NCBI GenBank assembly: GCA_050084515.1
Contig: CM114274.1
Coordinates: 32,488,001-32,552,000, forward strand
DNA from: Blasia pusilla
Taxonomy: Eukaryota > Marchantiophyta > Marchantiopsida > Blasiales
Reading direction: 5' to 3'
DNA: 64,000 nucleotides
Shown here: positions 1-11,601 of the stretch, piece by piece
Layout: each line of letters starts with the position of its first letter
Position numbering within the stretch: the stretch's first letter is position 1
Notes under the pieces: generated by a model
The model's input: the letters and a program-made list of their open reading frames with translations, nothing else
The model's database searches: none
What the model was told of the DNA's origin: nothing
Made by a program: the position numbers and the translations under genes

Positions 1-990
1 TCCAATGATGCAGATCTCTAACGAGAGCCAACTCATATTATAGAATTGTAGCCCACAAAGCAATGTCACAGTTCGTGGGTGCTAGCATCTCCAACATCCA
101 TGTCTCCCTCTCCTTTGCTCCCTCTAGAGCCAACTTCAATGCTTTCCTTGCTTTCACTGCTACTCTATGCTAGCGATCAAAGGTATATCTATTGAGCATC
201 TAGCCCATCACCTCTGGATATATTTGAGTGTTGTTGTGGAACTTTACGATAATGAAGTTATGAATACTCTAATGATATGTGTGCGTAGTATCGTTCCAAA
301 TGTGTACCACAGACATGTGCTTCTCACACACTAATTTGCAGACGAGGCAAAGCAACTTCTTTGGATAATCTATAGCCGGGATCCTTGAAGTCTCTAACAT
401 GAAACTCCTTGAGTTCCTGCATCTTACACACAACCGCTCCATTGGAGATGGAGCGGCTGCCTCCACATCAATATCCCCACCATCTACTCTCTCCCTACCA
501 CTTACTCTCACCACTCTACCCTTGAGCGCTCAAACATCTCCTAGGGGAATACTAATAGGATGGTGGTGACAACCTCCTCTAGATGAGCGCCCATACTTGC
601 ATTTGTGGATTGGAGAACCCAATCTACAACATGTGTCACCATCCTATCCAACATCTTATCAATATCTTCCTAAGAGTGGGAGGAACCCCCATCTAGCTAT
701 TTCTCTAGAAAATATATTCCCCTTCCATGGGCTCTTTGAACCATTCTCAAAGGGATCTACCCCCTCATCCCTTTCCTCCCCTTCATCCATGGAAAGAAAC
801 AAGAAAAAAACAAGTGCAAAAATGGAAAGGGCTTCGATGTGTCTGGAGGGAAGAAATCTAGCAGAGAGAAAGCTTAATCTTGGGGTGAAAAATAAATCTC
901 TTCTTAGATCAAAACCATCTAATCGATTAGCCTTTGTGCTCTAATACTAGTTCTGAAAACTCTATCCAATTTATGGGAATATCAAGAAAA
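1..990. other. No supported gene
   Basis: I see short open frames on both strands but no domain, codon pattern or splice structure that supports a gene. Minus-strand fragments (about 269-514 and 560-800) read like pieces of a decayed transposon ORF, with a CxxC pair at 350-430, but no family is recognisable. Confidence 0.4.
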
Positions 991-1404
991 TCAACTACAT
1001 CTATTATCACTCTCGCTTGTGTATGGAGTCGATTCCGAATCTACTGAGCTAGGAGTTGCAAACGTAGAGCTCGGTGCACTAAGAAATTCTCGACCGTCTA
1101 CTTGGGAAACAGAGGAATTCAGAGGCAAGTCGTAAACTCTGTATTGACCATTTGCTAGAGGTAGGAGATTCCCTACTTTACGATTTGCAATCACTGGCTG
1201 GATTGTCTCACCTATTATGTCCTCCGTACCGTCCACCCTAACATCCTTGGACACAAAGATGGTTTCTATTTGGAGAAGAAATCGAACTGAGAGAAAATTT
1301 TCATCCACTGGTATGAAAGACTCACGAGCTTGCAGTCGAACGATTTCTGATTGAGGAAGGGCCGCTAGATGACTGCCACAAGTAAGTTTCACATAATTAT
1401 CCAT
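991..1404 (-). CDS. Hypothetical protein, 137 aa
   Basis: An open frame of 137 codons with an ATG start on the minus strand. I do not recognise it. The first 95 residues have a plausible globular composition; the last 35 are rich in Ser, Thr and Pro, as in a disordered tail. No signal peptide or membrane segment is visible. It lies just outside a gypsy regulatory region that begins near 1.5 kb and reads away from it, so it may be a host gene remnant or an ORF of an older transposon. Low confidence that it is expressed. Confidence 0.25.
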   Translation of the reverse strand: MDNYVKLTCGSHLAALPQSEIVRLQARESFIPVDENFLSVRFLLQIETIFVSKDVRVDGTEDIIGETIQPVIANRKVGNLLPLANGQYRVYDLPLNSSVSQVDGREFLSAPSSTFATPSSVDSESTPYTSESDNRCS

Positions 1405-1431
1405 TCCCAGAAGATTCCACCGAGAGGAGAC

Positions 1432-1490
1432 TGAGAATAAGAATGAGGATAAGAATAGGAATGGGTATGAGAATGAGAATGAGAATGTTC
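1432..1490 (+). repeat. GAATGA/GAGAAT microsatellite
   Basis: Imperfect repetition of the hexamer GAATGA and variants (aagaat, ggatga, gggtat). It marks the edge between the unknown ORF and the gypsy long-terminal-repeat-like region. Confidence 0.7.
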
Positions 1491-1917
1491 AATTTATAGT
1501 GAATAGGGACTCATATTCTCGTGACAGAATTTGACTGATAAGATGAAGTTTGGTAGGTGAGATTGTGTGACATGATGGATTCAATTTTGTTGCAACCTGT
1601 CCGAGTCCGATGGGTTGCAGAATTTGGGAATCAGAGATGTGGGTTGCGAAGCACCCAGTTCCGTTTTTTGTTTTCGTGTCCCAATGCAAATTGGAAGCTG
1701 TCGGAGTCCGTTGGGTTGGTACTCCCTTCATGCCGACCAATGGTCTTTTGAGACGATTTTGCTAGCATCAGACATGAGACATCGCTTGCATTTGCTAAGG
1801 TAATTAATCGCTGGGGAGTGTTACGGGATTGTCCAACTCAGGGTAGACCTTGTGACCCGTCGGATTGCAAGAGGTTGCCTTGGAACTGTCCGTTGTCGCA
1901 TTGTTACCCGAGGGATA

Positions 1918-2258
1918 GAAAAGAGTGCAACCTGTCTGTAACCGACGAGTTGCCCAGGTACCTTGCCTATTACCCCAAGATAAAGGAAGCGTGCAACCCG
2001 TCGGCCTCCAACGGGTTGCGCAAGTGCCTCGCCTTGTAACGCTTACATGAAGGAAGCGTGCAAGCCGTCGGCCTCCGACGAGTTGCGCAGATACCCCGCC
2101 TTGTTATCCCAAGACGAGGGAAGGATGCAACCCATCGGTCTTCGACGGGTTGCGCGGGTACCTCGCGTTCTTTCCCCAAGACAGCGGAGGCGCGCAACGT
2201 GTCGAACTCCGACGGGTTGCCAGGATAGCTTGGCTAGGACGGATGCCTCCAACCCGTC
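1918..2258 (+). repeat. 67-bp tandem repeats, each an imperfect palindrome
   Basis: Five consecutive units start at 1925, 1991, 2058, 2125 and 2192, giving spacings of 66, 67, 67 and 67 bp; a degenerate unit lies near 1852 and a shortened one at about 2245. Each unit contains an inverted repeat of the form GCAACCCGTCGG then CCGACGGGTTGC separated by about 3-5 bases, followed by a less conserved spacer with ACCTCGCC and CCCCAAGA-like words. The array sits 100-450 bp upstream of the TATA box, where transcriptional enhancer repeats of LTRs are usually found. Confidence 0.85.
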
Positions 2259-2364
2259 ATAGACTGTCGGGTTGGTGGTTTTCACGTCCAGTCCTCCATA
2301 ACGGCCGACACGTCGCTGTCGGAACGACGGTGCGACCCAACGGTCAGCCCAACGGCTCGAAAAG

Positions 2365-2372
2365 TATAAATA
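2365..2372 (+). promoter_or_regulatory. TATA box of the gypsy remnant
   Basis: TATAAATA preceded by a GC-rich block and followed about 40 bp later by the first coding frame. Its position directly after the palindromic repeats and before gag-like coding supports an LTR promoter. Confidence 0.6.
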
Positions 2373-2406
2373 GGCTAGGGTTCGCTCATTTCAGGTTTTT
2401 TGTTTC

Positions 2407-3045
2407 GTGATCTCGATTGCTCTTCAGCGCATCAGCGGACTAGATACCAAGGGGCGCTTTACACGGCGACTCATCGCGAGACGATTCGAGCGACTCATCC
2501 AGGAAACTCATCGAGGCGACCCATCCGAGAAACTTATCAACGCGACTCATCGAGGCGACTCATCGTGCGTAGAAAGTAATTTCGTTGTCGAGGAGGTGGC
2601 ATTTTCGGGAACAATGACGAGGAAAAAAACTCAAGCAAGCAAGCCTGGGAGCTTCACTCCCAAGTCCAAGACTCGGGAACGCAAAGCCAAGAGGGTTTTC
2701 GTTCCCGAAGTTAGCAATGCCAAAGTGATTTGCAACAATTATGGCAAACCCAAGCATATGGCTAAGGAATGTGTGAGGCCCAAGGTTAGTAAACCGAGTA
2801 TAAGTGCATTTGCTGCGAAGCACTTGTCGGCGGGAAATATAGATACATCTCTCAAAGTCACCAAGAGAACGCCCAATTTAGTTTACCTAGGATCCAAGAT
2901 CGCTAATCGTGATGTGATGTTGCTCGTTGATACAGATGCTTCGCACTCATTCTTGAGCCTGAGAATCATGAATGCATTGGGATTGCCAACTACTAAGGCG
3001 GATGAACCCATTAGAGTAGGATTTGCGAGAGGCAAGTCCTACTAA
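2407..3045 (+). pseudogene. Ty3/gypsy gag zinc knuckle and aspartic protease, truncated
   Basis: The 212-codon frame has three parts. Residues 1-70 include repeated HRGD/HRGDS words encoded by short tandem repeats (2466-2566). Residues about 115-130 form a CCHC zinc knuckle in which the second Cys is Tyr (CNNYGKPKHMAKEC). Residues about 150-212 match the start of a retroviral-type aspartic protease with DTDASHSF where the family has DTGASHSF, so the active-site Gly is replaced by Asp. The frame ends at a stop after GKSY, exactly at the junction with copia DNA. Loss of RT and integrase plus two broken motifs make it a dead fragment. Confidence 0.7.
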
Positions 3046-4625
3046 AGTATTGGAAACCACTAAGGCTATGTTGTGATGCTATCCATACATCACTGTGGAT
3101 CAACTCCAATATCTTGGATGCTCTTCTACCTTGCTTTAGAAAAGTAAATCTAGCTTGTTTTCCAAATTGGCAAGCAAGACATACCTCTAACGTAGTAGGA
3201 CTTGGTAATTTAGGAAGTCCTATTACTATATTAGATGATGAAAGAGTCTGTAATCTTTAAAGATTCATATGTCTAATTCTTTTATCCCACACATTTAGAT
3301 GTGTGACTTGTTGGCCGATTTGACCATACTTTGCTGTTTGAATCTTTGGCATAGAAACATCTAATTTGAACATTCTACCAGATCTAATTCCTTTGGCTAT
3401 CGTAGTCTGATGATCCATTGTTTCAACGAAACAACCATCTGCGTTAAACTTCACTTGATAACCTTGTTCTACTATCTGTCCTACAGAGATAAGATTTCTT
3501 GCAATGGTAGGAACATAGAGAACATTTCCAAGAGCATAAAGACCATCCGATGCTATTGGAACTTTATCGATATACGTGATATGATGTTAAGTGTCATCTC
3601 CTGTGAGCATAATTGCACGATCATTCACCGATTCCAAACTACTGAACCATTTAGCTTGTAAGGTCATATGATTTGATGCACAAGAGTCAATGTACCAATC
3701 TATTGTGAGTCTTTCTTAACCATTGCTCCCATATGATGAGTCATGACCAAGAGATGCTCCGTTTGTGAATGTTATTGTTCTTGCAACTGCTCTTGGTGTT
3801 GTTGCTCCACATAGTTTTTTTGCTGTAAGGCTCATGTTCTCATATCTGCTTTCTTCTTGAAGCAAAACTTTGCATAGTGACCCTTTATCCCATAGTAATT
3901 GCAAGATCCAGGGACCCTCTGTTGCTCACCTCAATCCCAACGGTTTCCACCATCACCATCTTATGATTATGTCTGGTACTGGTTCGTAGTTGATTGAGTG
4001 ACGTTACATTGAGTGCCTCTTCTTCCATATGCTTGATATCCACCCCGACCACGGAAGTTTCTACCACGACCCCTGCCTTTGTTTGATCCATAACCTGCAA
4101 ATAGCGCACTCTTTTGCAGACTAGACGAGATATCGCTGCCTACTAGACGCATCTCTTCACTGATCAAAAGAGGAACTAACTCTTGAAAGGTTTGATCTTC
4201 TCTCTCATAGAGATAGAGGTCTCAAAGGACTTGTAATCCTTTGGAAGGCCTTGAAGAGTGAATAAAATCAGATCATCATCTTCTACTATCACTCCCATAC
4301 TATTTAACTGATCAACAATATGTTTGATACTCAAAATATAATCATTGATGATGTGCGATCCTTTCCTCACTTTGTTCAATTTCTGTTTCAATTGAAGCTC
4401 TCTGGCCTTTATCGATATCTCGAACAACTTTTCTAATGCATCCCAGGCTTCCTTCGGAGTATCAACATCTTGGATGTGACCTATCATTGGCGAACTGATC
4501 GTTATTGAAATGTAGTGGATTACTTGCCTTGCGCGTTTGTTCCAAGCGCGAACATTCAAGTATATTGAGTGACCTTCTGGCTTGGCCTCATCACCTGTGA
4601 TAAGCTCCCATAGTTCTTGACTCAT
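3046..4625 (-). pseudogene. Ty1/copia gag, protease and pre-integrase fragment
   Basis: Read on the minus strand from 4625: a gag of the UBN2/Retrotran_gag_2 type with the usual DALEKLFE- and LFTLQGLPKDYK-like words (4625-4176); a Gly/Arg-rich stretch GRGRGRNFRGRGG (about 4080-4020); a zinc knuckle with Tyr in place of the second Cys (about 3905-3850); a protease signature WYIDSCASNHM near 3700 with Cys for the catalytic-loop Gly; and a GAG-pre-integrase region ending in a LIHSDV-like integrase start (about 3454-3060). Coding is split over several frames. The element is cut off at the gypsy junction near 3046, so the integrase core, RT and RNase H are absent. No LTR pair was found. Confidence 0.7.
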
Positions 4626-5640
4626 GAGAAATTATTTTATGTGAAACTTCCAGACATTGTAATTCTGCTTGTCTAGCTTCTCGCCTATGATTGTTGTTGA
4701 GGAATACTCCATGATAAACGATTTCACTCACAAAAATGTAATTTCAGGCTTTCTACTACTCCAATTAAAGCATAGACCACTCCTACATAAAAATCGATTT
4801 GAAATTTGCCAAAATTGATCAACTGTATGAAAGAACTAGTCAAAATTGGCCTGTAGAGAGCAAACTGCACAACTTTTCTTCACTAATTGCATTTTCCTAT
4901 AGTGAAATTGCTGCTCCAAGAGCTTAAAGTGTCAGAATCGAGCGATTTTGGGTGCGTTGGAAAGCGCTCGACGAGCTCTACAAGACGGCTAGAACGACGC
5001 CAAAGACAGCTAGAATAAGCCTTCGACGTCGTTCTAGCCGAAGCGGACCCAGATGGCTGAATCGACAGGGAAAGCCCTAAAAAAATACCTCCAAAGTTTT
5101 ATCACCGTGAAAGCTCCACCTGAAATCTGTACCCACTGAGCTTTGAATAAAATTTCCTTTTCCCAAACTGAAATTTCTCAATTATATAGGGTATGTACAA
5201 GCAACCCTAACCCTACCCTTAACCATTGTCTCGAGTTAGACTAATTATGATTAACTAACCCTAGTTAAGATAATCGTGCTTAATTGACTAACCAAGATTA
5301 AGCTTCCCTACTTTGTGTGAGTACCAAATGTAGCAATTCAAGTGTCTCATGAGCTTGACTGTAACTCAATCTTCAATAGGTACTTGTCTTAACTACTATA
5401 TAAAGAAACCCTTTGTCTATATTCTCCAAAAAAATTCCAATATCATTTCTATGTTCCAGAACTTCAAAATCATGGTTGAGGGTAAAACTCATCTCAAGAT
5501 TGGCATTCTCATAACATATGGAGGTGATGAGGTGAATACATCGATTTTTTTTTCTCCAAAATTTTGGTTTTCTTCATCAACACATATGAAGAGATTCTCC
5601 TATGTGTAATAGGTTTGTTGAGAGAGTCAGAAGTACTTTA
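4626..5640. other. Non-coding; probable copia leader/LTR debris
   Basis: No supported gene. The segment lies upstream of the minus-strand copia gag, so it should contain that element's leader or 5' LTR, but no TG...CA terminal pair could be matched. It holds a 14-bp inverted repeat (4986-4999 with 5027-5040). Degenerate CCCTAA-like words near 5203-5222 are too few to call telomeric. Confidence 0.4.
4986..5040. repeat. Inverted repeat, 14-bp arms, 27-bp spacer
   Basis: CGGCTAGAACGACG at 4986-4999 is the exact reverse complement of 5027-5040. The spacer also contains a partial copy (CAGCTAGAAT), so the site may be a mix of direct and inverted duplication. Confidence 0.8.
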
Positions 5641-5649
5641 CATAAGAAG

Positions 5650-6960
5650 GCAAGATTTCTTCTCATTCACGTGCATCTCCCTCTATCATTTTGGGAAGAA
5701 GCCATATCATATAGGTCACTTTTTCTTTTCAATTGCTTCTTATATTTCTTAGAGTGACTTTCAATCATAAATTTGTAATTGTGTAATCTTATTCTTTCCA
5801 TCTAAATGTATTTTGGTTGGATTCTATTACTTTTAATATGGTCATTTTCCTAATAATTTCACATAATTATGGTTCATATATCTTTGCTTGTCTTGAATGG
5901 CATGTTACCTTTGGTTCTATGGATATGGAGTTGAATAATCCATTTACTAGGAAGAGGGATCATAGTAGGAGCAAACTCCTTACATGGTAGCAATTTTTCT
6001 CCCTACAACCATTGAAAGACATCAATGATACTATCTATCCATGTATTGCTTTTCCCATTAGAAAGATTAGCTTGTGATCCCACAAATATCCATGCTTGGT
6101 ATCTCTTATTACTTTTCCTCCAATGGGTTTTAGTTCTTCCTCCAAGGTTGGTGAGACGCATCATTCCAAAACCTCTATGTGCACTCAATGCTTTATGTTT
6201 GGGGATTAGGAGAATCTTTAGAAAGAGCATTTATTTCCTTAGCAATGGCTGATCCCACTTAACATGCCAATCATGGGAGGCCTTCACTACAACAATGCCT
6301 TTGACAAAGTCTAATTTCATGTTTTCATTTGGGGCTCAAGCATTGGGTCCTCTCTCTCCGACGGTTCTAAGTGGCACTCTTAGAAGCTCTTTACCCTCCT
6401 TCAAGTGGCGATGTCCCATCTTTTTTGGAAGACTATACAATGGATCTTGAATTGGAGCTTAACTTGGAGGCTCTCACAAGGGCTTTTCTTCATACTCATT
6501 GCTTATTAGAAATTGGGCTATCATAGCGTATGATGATACACTCATTATAAGTCCTCATTCTGAAGTGGTTCTTGCTTATATGCATTTTGTGGAGCAACTC
6601 TTTATTTTAGACCTTGAAGTCCACCTTGGTAAATGTCGAGTATGGTCTCTTTCATGCCTTCCCTAAACATTCGCCTCGTGGAAGTATTTGAATACTTACA
6701 TGTGTCTTTTAATACTTTCCTAAAATATGTGTTTGCCTCTCCTCGAAAAAATCATCATCTTGTCCTTTCTAGTAGTCATTCTCTCTATGCAGGTTGTAAG
6801 GCCACCGCGATGCATTTGGCACGGCATCTTGGTGGCCTCATAACGTGCATAAGCTTATGGAGGTTGGGAGGCAGGAGAGTTAGCAAATCATTCTTTCAAG
6901 CTAGTTCGATGCATCTTGGTGGCTTTATAATGTGCATAAGGTTTGACGTTGATACATAGT
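5650..6960 (+). pseudogene. Decayed copy of the endonuclease-type non-LTR retrotransposon
   Basis: This segment repeats, in the same order but with gaps, the element at 7.84-11.74 kb. About 5690-5940 matches 7865-8125 (5' region). About 6040-6250 matches the block encoding PLERLA.DP..I..WYLLLLF.QWVLVLPP (8775-8950). 6260-6500 matches the next block, and 6520-6640 matches the region around the ADDTHI motif. 6650-6790 jumps to the 3' end (VEVFGHLHVSFDTFLK-like). RT motifs and the endonuclease are deleted. The 3' end is rearranged: 6799-6838 is an imperfect foldback of the GGCCACC...GGTGGCC type and the same 3' sequence is repeated at 6904-6950. Confidence 0.75.
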
Positions 6961-7840
6961 GGAAGTTGTTAAGGATCAGTGTTCTTGTCACTAGATATTA
7001 GTAGTTTAGCTCATTGAGTTTGTGTGTCCGTATGACCATCGTCGATTTCTTGGAATGCTTTTCTCATGGGGCTGCTATTACGTTACTTTGCACGTATTCG
7101 CTATGAATGGAAGTGGAGCAGACCTGAAGTTCAGTATGCATGTAATGGCCAGCTATCTCCAGGTATTAGAAGCTGTTGAAGGCAAAATAGGTAATGAAGG
7201 AGGAGGACTATGGCGGAGGAGATGGAGGGACGTACAGAAATTAGCTTGTAACTATTTTCATGGTGATCCAATATTTTCAATCTATGGCCCAATGTGTTCA
7301 TCTTCTCAAGCTTGAACTTTGGGTTCTTCTTTTTTCCACTTAAGATTGAGTTTTCCAAAGTTCTTGGGATCTTTGGACCTCCTTCTCTCCTAAATGTGCT
7401 AATAGATTCCTATACGCAATTTCAAACATAGTACTCTCCTTATAGAGTGATACTGGGTTACCATTGGTTTAAGGGATTCCTCTTGCTTTTTTGGGTCTTT
7501 GGATACGGGCTGGGCCCAACATTACGAACTCATTCCCTCATAGCGGTCATTGGTGGGTGGCTCACTTACTCCTCACATCCTCTTTTATGGTGTTTCCAAT
7601 TTCTTTCATAACTTTCTTCTGGAATGTCGGTTTTGGTCTTGTTTGGGCTTGTTTCGATCGTCTTGTCGAGTTCGTTCTTTTGATATCAAGTAGGTTTTCT
7701 AGTTTTTCTTCCTTCTCTATAGGCGCCTATTTTTGTGTATGGGTTTGTTTTAGGTCAATTCCTCCCAAAAGTCTTCCTTGCTCTTCCAACTCCTTACCTT
7801 ACTGTTTCGCCCCTACATACGTTTGCCATCTCCTTAAGGA
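6961..7840. other. No supported gene
   Basis: Frames such as 7022-7315 and 7491-7862 are open but their composition (runs of Phe, Ser, Leu and Trp from T-rich DNA) and lack of domains argue against coding. The right half may be the 5' untranslated region of the next non-LTR element, whose start cannot be fixed because the neighbouring copy lacks it. Confidence 0.4.
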
Positions 7841-8298
7841 CATCAGAAATTCATATTCTTGAGCCACATCTTCCGATACCATATAGATCACTTTTCTTTT
7901 TTAATTGCTTTTTATATTTTTCTTATAGTAACTTTCAATCATAAATTCGGTATTGCCTAATCTTCAGCTCTCCATCTAAATTACTTTTGGACGGATTCCA
8001 CTACTTTTGCTTTGCTCATTATCCTCATGCTTTCTCCAAACCACGTTTCATATGTCTTTTCATGTCTTCGATGACTTGCCTACCTTTACTTCTATGTCAT
8101 CAGAGATGGAGTTGGATTCTCCATCTACTCGCTTATGTGGTTTTACACGCCCTCCTACAGCCGTAACCTCTCCCCCCTGGTTCACCTCCTCATCGTAGAT
8201 CTCGCTATTTTCCTCCAGATGCTAATACAACCATTACACTCGCTACATTTCTTTCGGATTCTCCTCTTCTCCCTTCTTCGCCTTGTCCTATTGAGCCT

Positions 8299-8335
8299 AA
8301 TCTTGATCCATTATTACCGATAATGGATCAAGATT
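8299..8335. repeat. Perfect inverted repeat, 16-bp arms, 5-bp loop
   Basis: AATCTTGATCCATTAT at 8299-8314 pairs exactly with 8320-8335; the loop is TACCG. It lies in the Pro/Ser-rich N-terminal coding region of the family A element. Confidence 0.85.
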
Positions 8336-8341
8336 TCTACT

Positions 8342-11300
8342 TTGCCATCCCCACATATCTCATCTATGCCCTTGCTTCCAACTCCCATCTATTCTACCCG
8401 AATCTCCCCTCTTCCTCCTCCTCTGTCCCCAACCTACTTACCCCCTCATCGTCGGCCATCACCACCTCTTGCACCTCCTACCTCCTCTCCTTGTAACCCT
8501 TCTACTTCTCCATTTGTACCAAAGGTTCGTTGCATACCTTGTGGTAAGGAGTTTACTCCTAATGGGATCAAAAGACATTAGCGATACTGTCGATCTATGC
8601 ATGGGCCTTCAATCCCTAACCCGATACCACCTCCTATTGCACTCCCCACAACAATTACTTGGACTTGGTTAAGCCAAATTGATCTCCTTCGCTCTTTCCA
8701 TCGAGGTCTTCCTCGTCCTAGACTCTACACTCGCATTCCTATTGGTCTTCGCCCCATCACCCAACAAGCTTTGCTTTTCCCATTAGAAAGGTTAGCGCGT
8801 GATCCCACAGATATAAATTCTTGGTATCTTCTATTACTCTTCCCACAATGGGTTTTAGTCCTCCCTCCAAGGGGTGGTGCAACAGGTCATCGTGAAACCT
8901 CCACATGTATTCAACGCTTTATGTCTGGGGATTGGAGAATCTTCAGAATGAGCATGTACTTCGAGCAGAGGCCTTAGCTGCGGCTCATCCCACTCAACAT
9001 GCCAATCATGAGAGGCCTTCAATACAACAACGCATTCGACGAAGTCTACTTTTGGGGCAGGTTGGTGAGTTTTCACGTGCTGATCGAGCATTGGGTCCTC
9101 TTTCTCTGGCGGTTCCAAGTGCGGAAACAATGGCTCTCTTAGAAACTCTGCATCCTCCTTCAAGTGGCGATGCTCCATCTTTTGTGGAAGACTATACAAC
9201 GGACCTTGACTTGGAGCTTGACTTGGAGGTTTTCACATGGGCTTTTCTGCATACTCCTCGCTTATCAGCAAGCGGGCTATCAGGGATGGTTTTTGAGCAT
9301 CTCCGCGATTTCTTTATCCCAACAGATTCAGAAAGTGGCTTTGTCTCTCTATATAAGGTGTGTGCACATATGGCGGCATGTCGTCTCCCATTCTCTATCT
9401 CTAGGCTCTTAGGGGCTTGTCGTTTGTTGGCTATGGATAAGCCTCCTTCAGGTATGCGCCCTTTGGCTATTGGAGAGGTTTTATATCGCTTGGTTAGTCG
9501 ATCCCTATGCTTGCAATTTTGTCCTCACTTTAGTGCCCACTTATTTCCTCATCAATTTGGAGTGGAAACTCCTAGAGTTTGTGAGGCTGTGGTGCATGGG
9601 ATTCGCTCCACTCTTGATATTCATCCAGATTGGGTAGCAATTCAAGTCGATGTGGCTAACGCATTCAATTCAGTTTCTCGTGCGGCCATCTTTGAGGAGT
9701 TACGTTGTGCAGGAGGACAACTTGCGAGCCTCATTCCATTTGTTCGCTCTTTCTATGCCTATGATACGCCCATTATCTATTCCCATCATGCTACTTTTGG
9801 GGAATATAGTATTCTACAATTGGCTTGTGGCACACGTCAAGGTGATCCCATGGGGGGCCCACTCTTTGCCATTGCCCATTTTCGTGCCCTTCGAGCATCA
9901 ACGCAAGCATTTCCATCTTGTCTTTTCCCTTCTATTGCTGATGACACTCACATTATAGGTCCTCCTTCTAAAGTGGTTCCTGCTTATACCCATTTCGTGG
10001 AGCAACTCTCTTTCTTAAACCTTAAAGTCCAACCTAGTAAATGTGGAGTATGATCTCTTTCATGCCTTCCCTCAACATTCACCCCACCTACTCGTGATTT
10101 TCCCATCTACATTGAAGGGGTTAGAGTTCTTGGGGTCCCAATTGGCTTCATCGACTATGTCTCAAAGTTCTTCGATGAGGCGCTTTTGAAAGACGTGGAA
10201 TGGCTTCATTTGTTACCTCATCTAGGGGATCCCCAAGTGGCTTATGGGATTCTCTCCCAATTTTTTCTACGACATCCTTCCTACCTTATGCGCACTTATC
10301 CTCCCACTTCAAGGCTCTTACATGGGTTGGCCTCTTTTGATGCTTCTATCTTGGCAACTTTTGGTCAACTTCTTGGCCCGAATACCTTTGAGGGAGAGGA
10401 TGGTGTCTTTGCTTCACGACAAGCTATCTTGCCTATTTCTTTTGGAGGGGTGGGACTGTCCTCCACAGTCGCATCTGCTCCCGCAGCCTTTTTGGGGAGT
10501 TGGGCATTGGTAGCACCGATTATGGCTTCAAGGTTTCTCCAAGGAGATACACCTATCTTGATGGATCATATCGCCCATGTAGAGGAGGGGGACTTGTTAT
10601 TTCAACAACAACTGAGATCTGCACGAGCGCTTCTTCCTGTTGCTACACAAGAAATTCTACCCCCTTTCAGTCAACTGATTACGGAAGGGCTTGATCGACT
10701 TCAAGAGCATATCTCCAAGAATTTGCATCAAATCAACTTTTCCAGCATTCTCTCCGAGGCATCCTCTGAAGCTAATCGAGCTCGTCTACGTTCATGTGCG
10801 GGTAGCGGAGCGGGGGCGTGGCTTAATGCAAATCCTCTTATTCTTCCATTTCGTCTTCCTCGAAGTATATTCTCGACAGCTTTGCGGTTACATCTTGGAC
10901 TTCCCCATCCTTCTCTCTTAGGTATGCCGAATTGTGTATGCGGGGATCCCATTGATGCCAAGGGTATCCGTATTCTCCGATGTGCACATGGTGGAGAACG
11001 AATGGCCACACATGATGTCATTAGAGAGGCGGTAGCATCGATGGCTCGTACTGTAGGATACACCGTTGGGCAAGAGCAACTCCACATCCTACCTTCAACC
11101 ACAAAAGCAACCTCTCGTCGGAGAGTGGATCTTGTTATGTCTCGAGGTGGATTCCGAACACTAGGTGATGTGGTGGTTGCTGATCCAACACATTCTGACT
11201 TGGTGTGTCGAGCCGCACATACCAAAGGTTTAGCGGCCGAAGCTGCAGCAAGAATCAAGGAGTTAAGTTATGCTGTGAGACATGCGACTGATGGATTTAT

Positions 11301-11601
11301 TCCTTTTGCAGTGGAAGTATTCGGTCATTTACATGTGTCTTTTGATACTTTCCTGAAAACATGTGCTCACCACTCCCTCGAGAATCATCACCTTGCCCCT
11401 TTCTGTAGTCCTTCTCTCTCGGTAGTTACTACTTATTTCCGGCAATGCATCTCACTGGCCTTACAACGTGCACAAGCCTTGGAATTGATACATCGTGCGG
11501 AGGTGGTGGGGGGTCGCTCGCCTCGTCGTCCATTCACGTCAGACCAACCACTTGTGTTCTTGTCAGATTTGTTTCAGGCTATCAATCGTGTAGCTCGTTG
11601 A
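8342..11601 (+). pseudogene. RT/restriction-like endonuclease polyprotein, three lesions
   Basis: The protein would copy element RNA at a nicked target. Coding order: a Pro/Ser-rich N-terminus; a C2HC zinc finger (CIPCGKEF, then H and C; 8530-8592); RT with the first catalytic Asp in VDVANAFNS (9646-9670), GTRQGDP (9829-9849) and IADD (9934-9945); a thumb/connection region; Cys-X-Cys and Cys-X-His (10933-10989); and endonuclease residues RRRVDLV and GDVVVADP (about 11119-11187). Lesions: an in-frame TAG inside the zinc finger (8579-8581), a frameshift near 8940, and a TGA at 10051-10053 where the related element at 44.4 kb has Trp. From 8905 to 11601 the frame is otherwise open for about 899 codons, so inactivation looks fairly recent. 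Confidence 0.8.

Larger units (their letters stand above)
1500..3045 (+). mobile_element. Ty3/gypsy remnant: LTR-like region plus truncated gag-protease
   Basis: The stretch has the order regulatory region, TATA box, short gag, zinc knuckle, protease, which is the 5' part of a gypsy element. About 0.9 kb of non-coding DNA with tandem palindromic repeats precedes TATAAATA at 2365. Coding follows within 45 bp and reaches the zinc knuckle after only about 120 residues, so most of gag has been deleted. The element stops abruptly at 3045 where a minus-strand copia fragment begins. No second LTR was found, although related repeat units recur near 41.4 kb. The left boundary is approximate. Confidence 0.6.

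Noticed and set aside
1918-2258. CRISPR-like array of palindromic repeats
   Set aside because: The whole 67-bp unit is repeated, not only a short repeat with unique spacers, and it lies in an LTR-like promoter.
5203-5222. Telomere-like CCCTAA words
   Set aside because: Only two or three degenerate units, not the plant CCCTAAA array; chance or a very old relic.
7491-7862. 123-codon ORF as a gene
   Set aside because: Phe/Ser/Trp-rich translation of T-rich DNA with no domain; more likely the untranslated leader of the retrotransposon.
10728-11258. 176-codon minus-strand open frame
   Set aside because: It is the antisense shadow of the endonuclease region of the non-LTR ORF; composition (Arg, Pro, Ser-rich) reflects reverse-complement codons.
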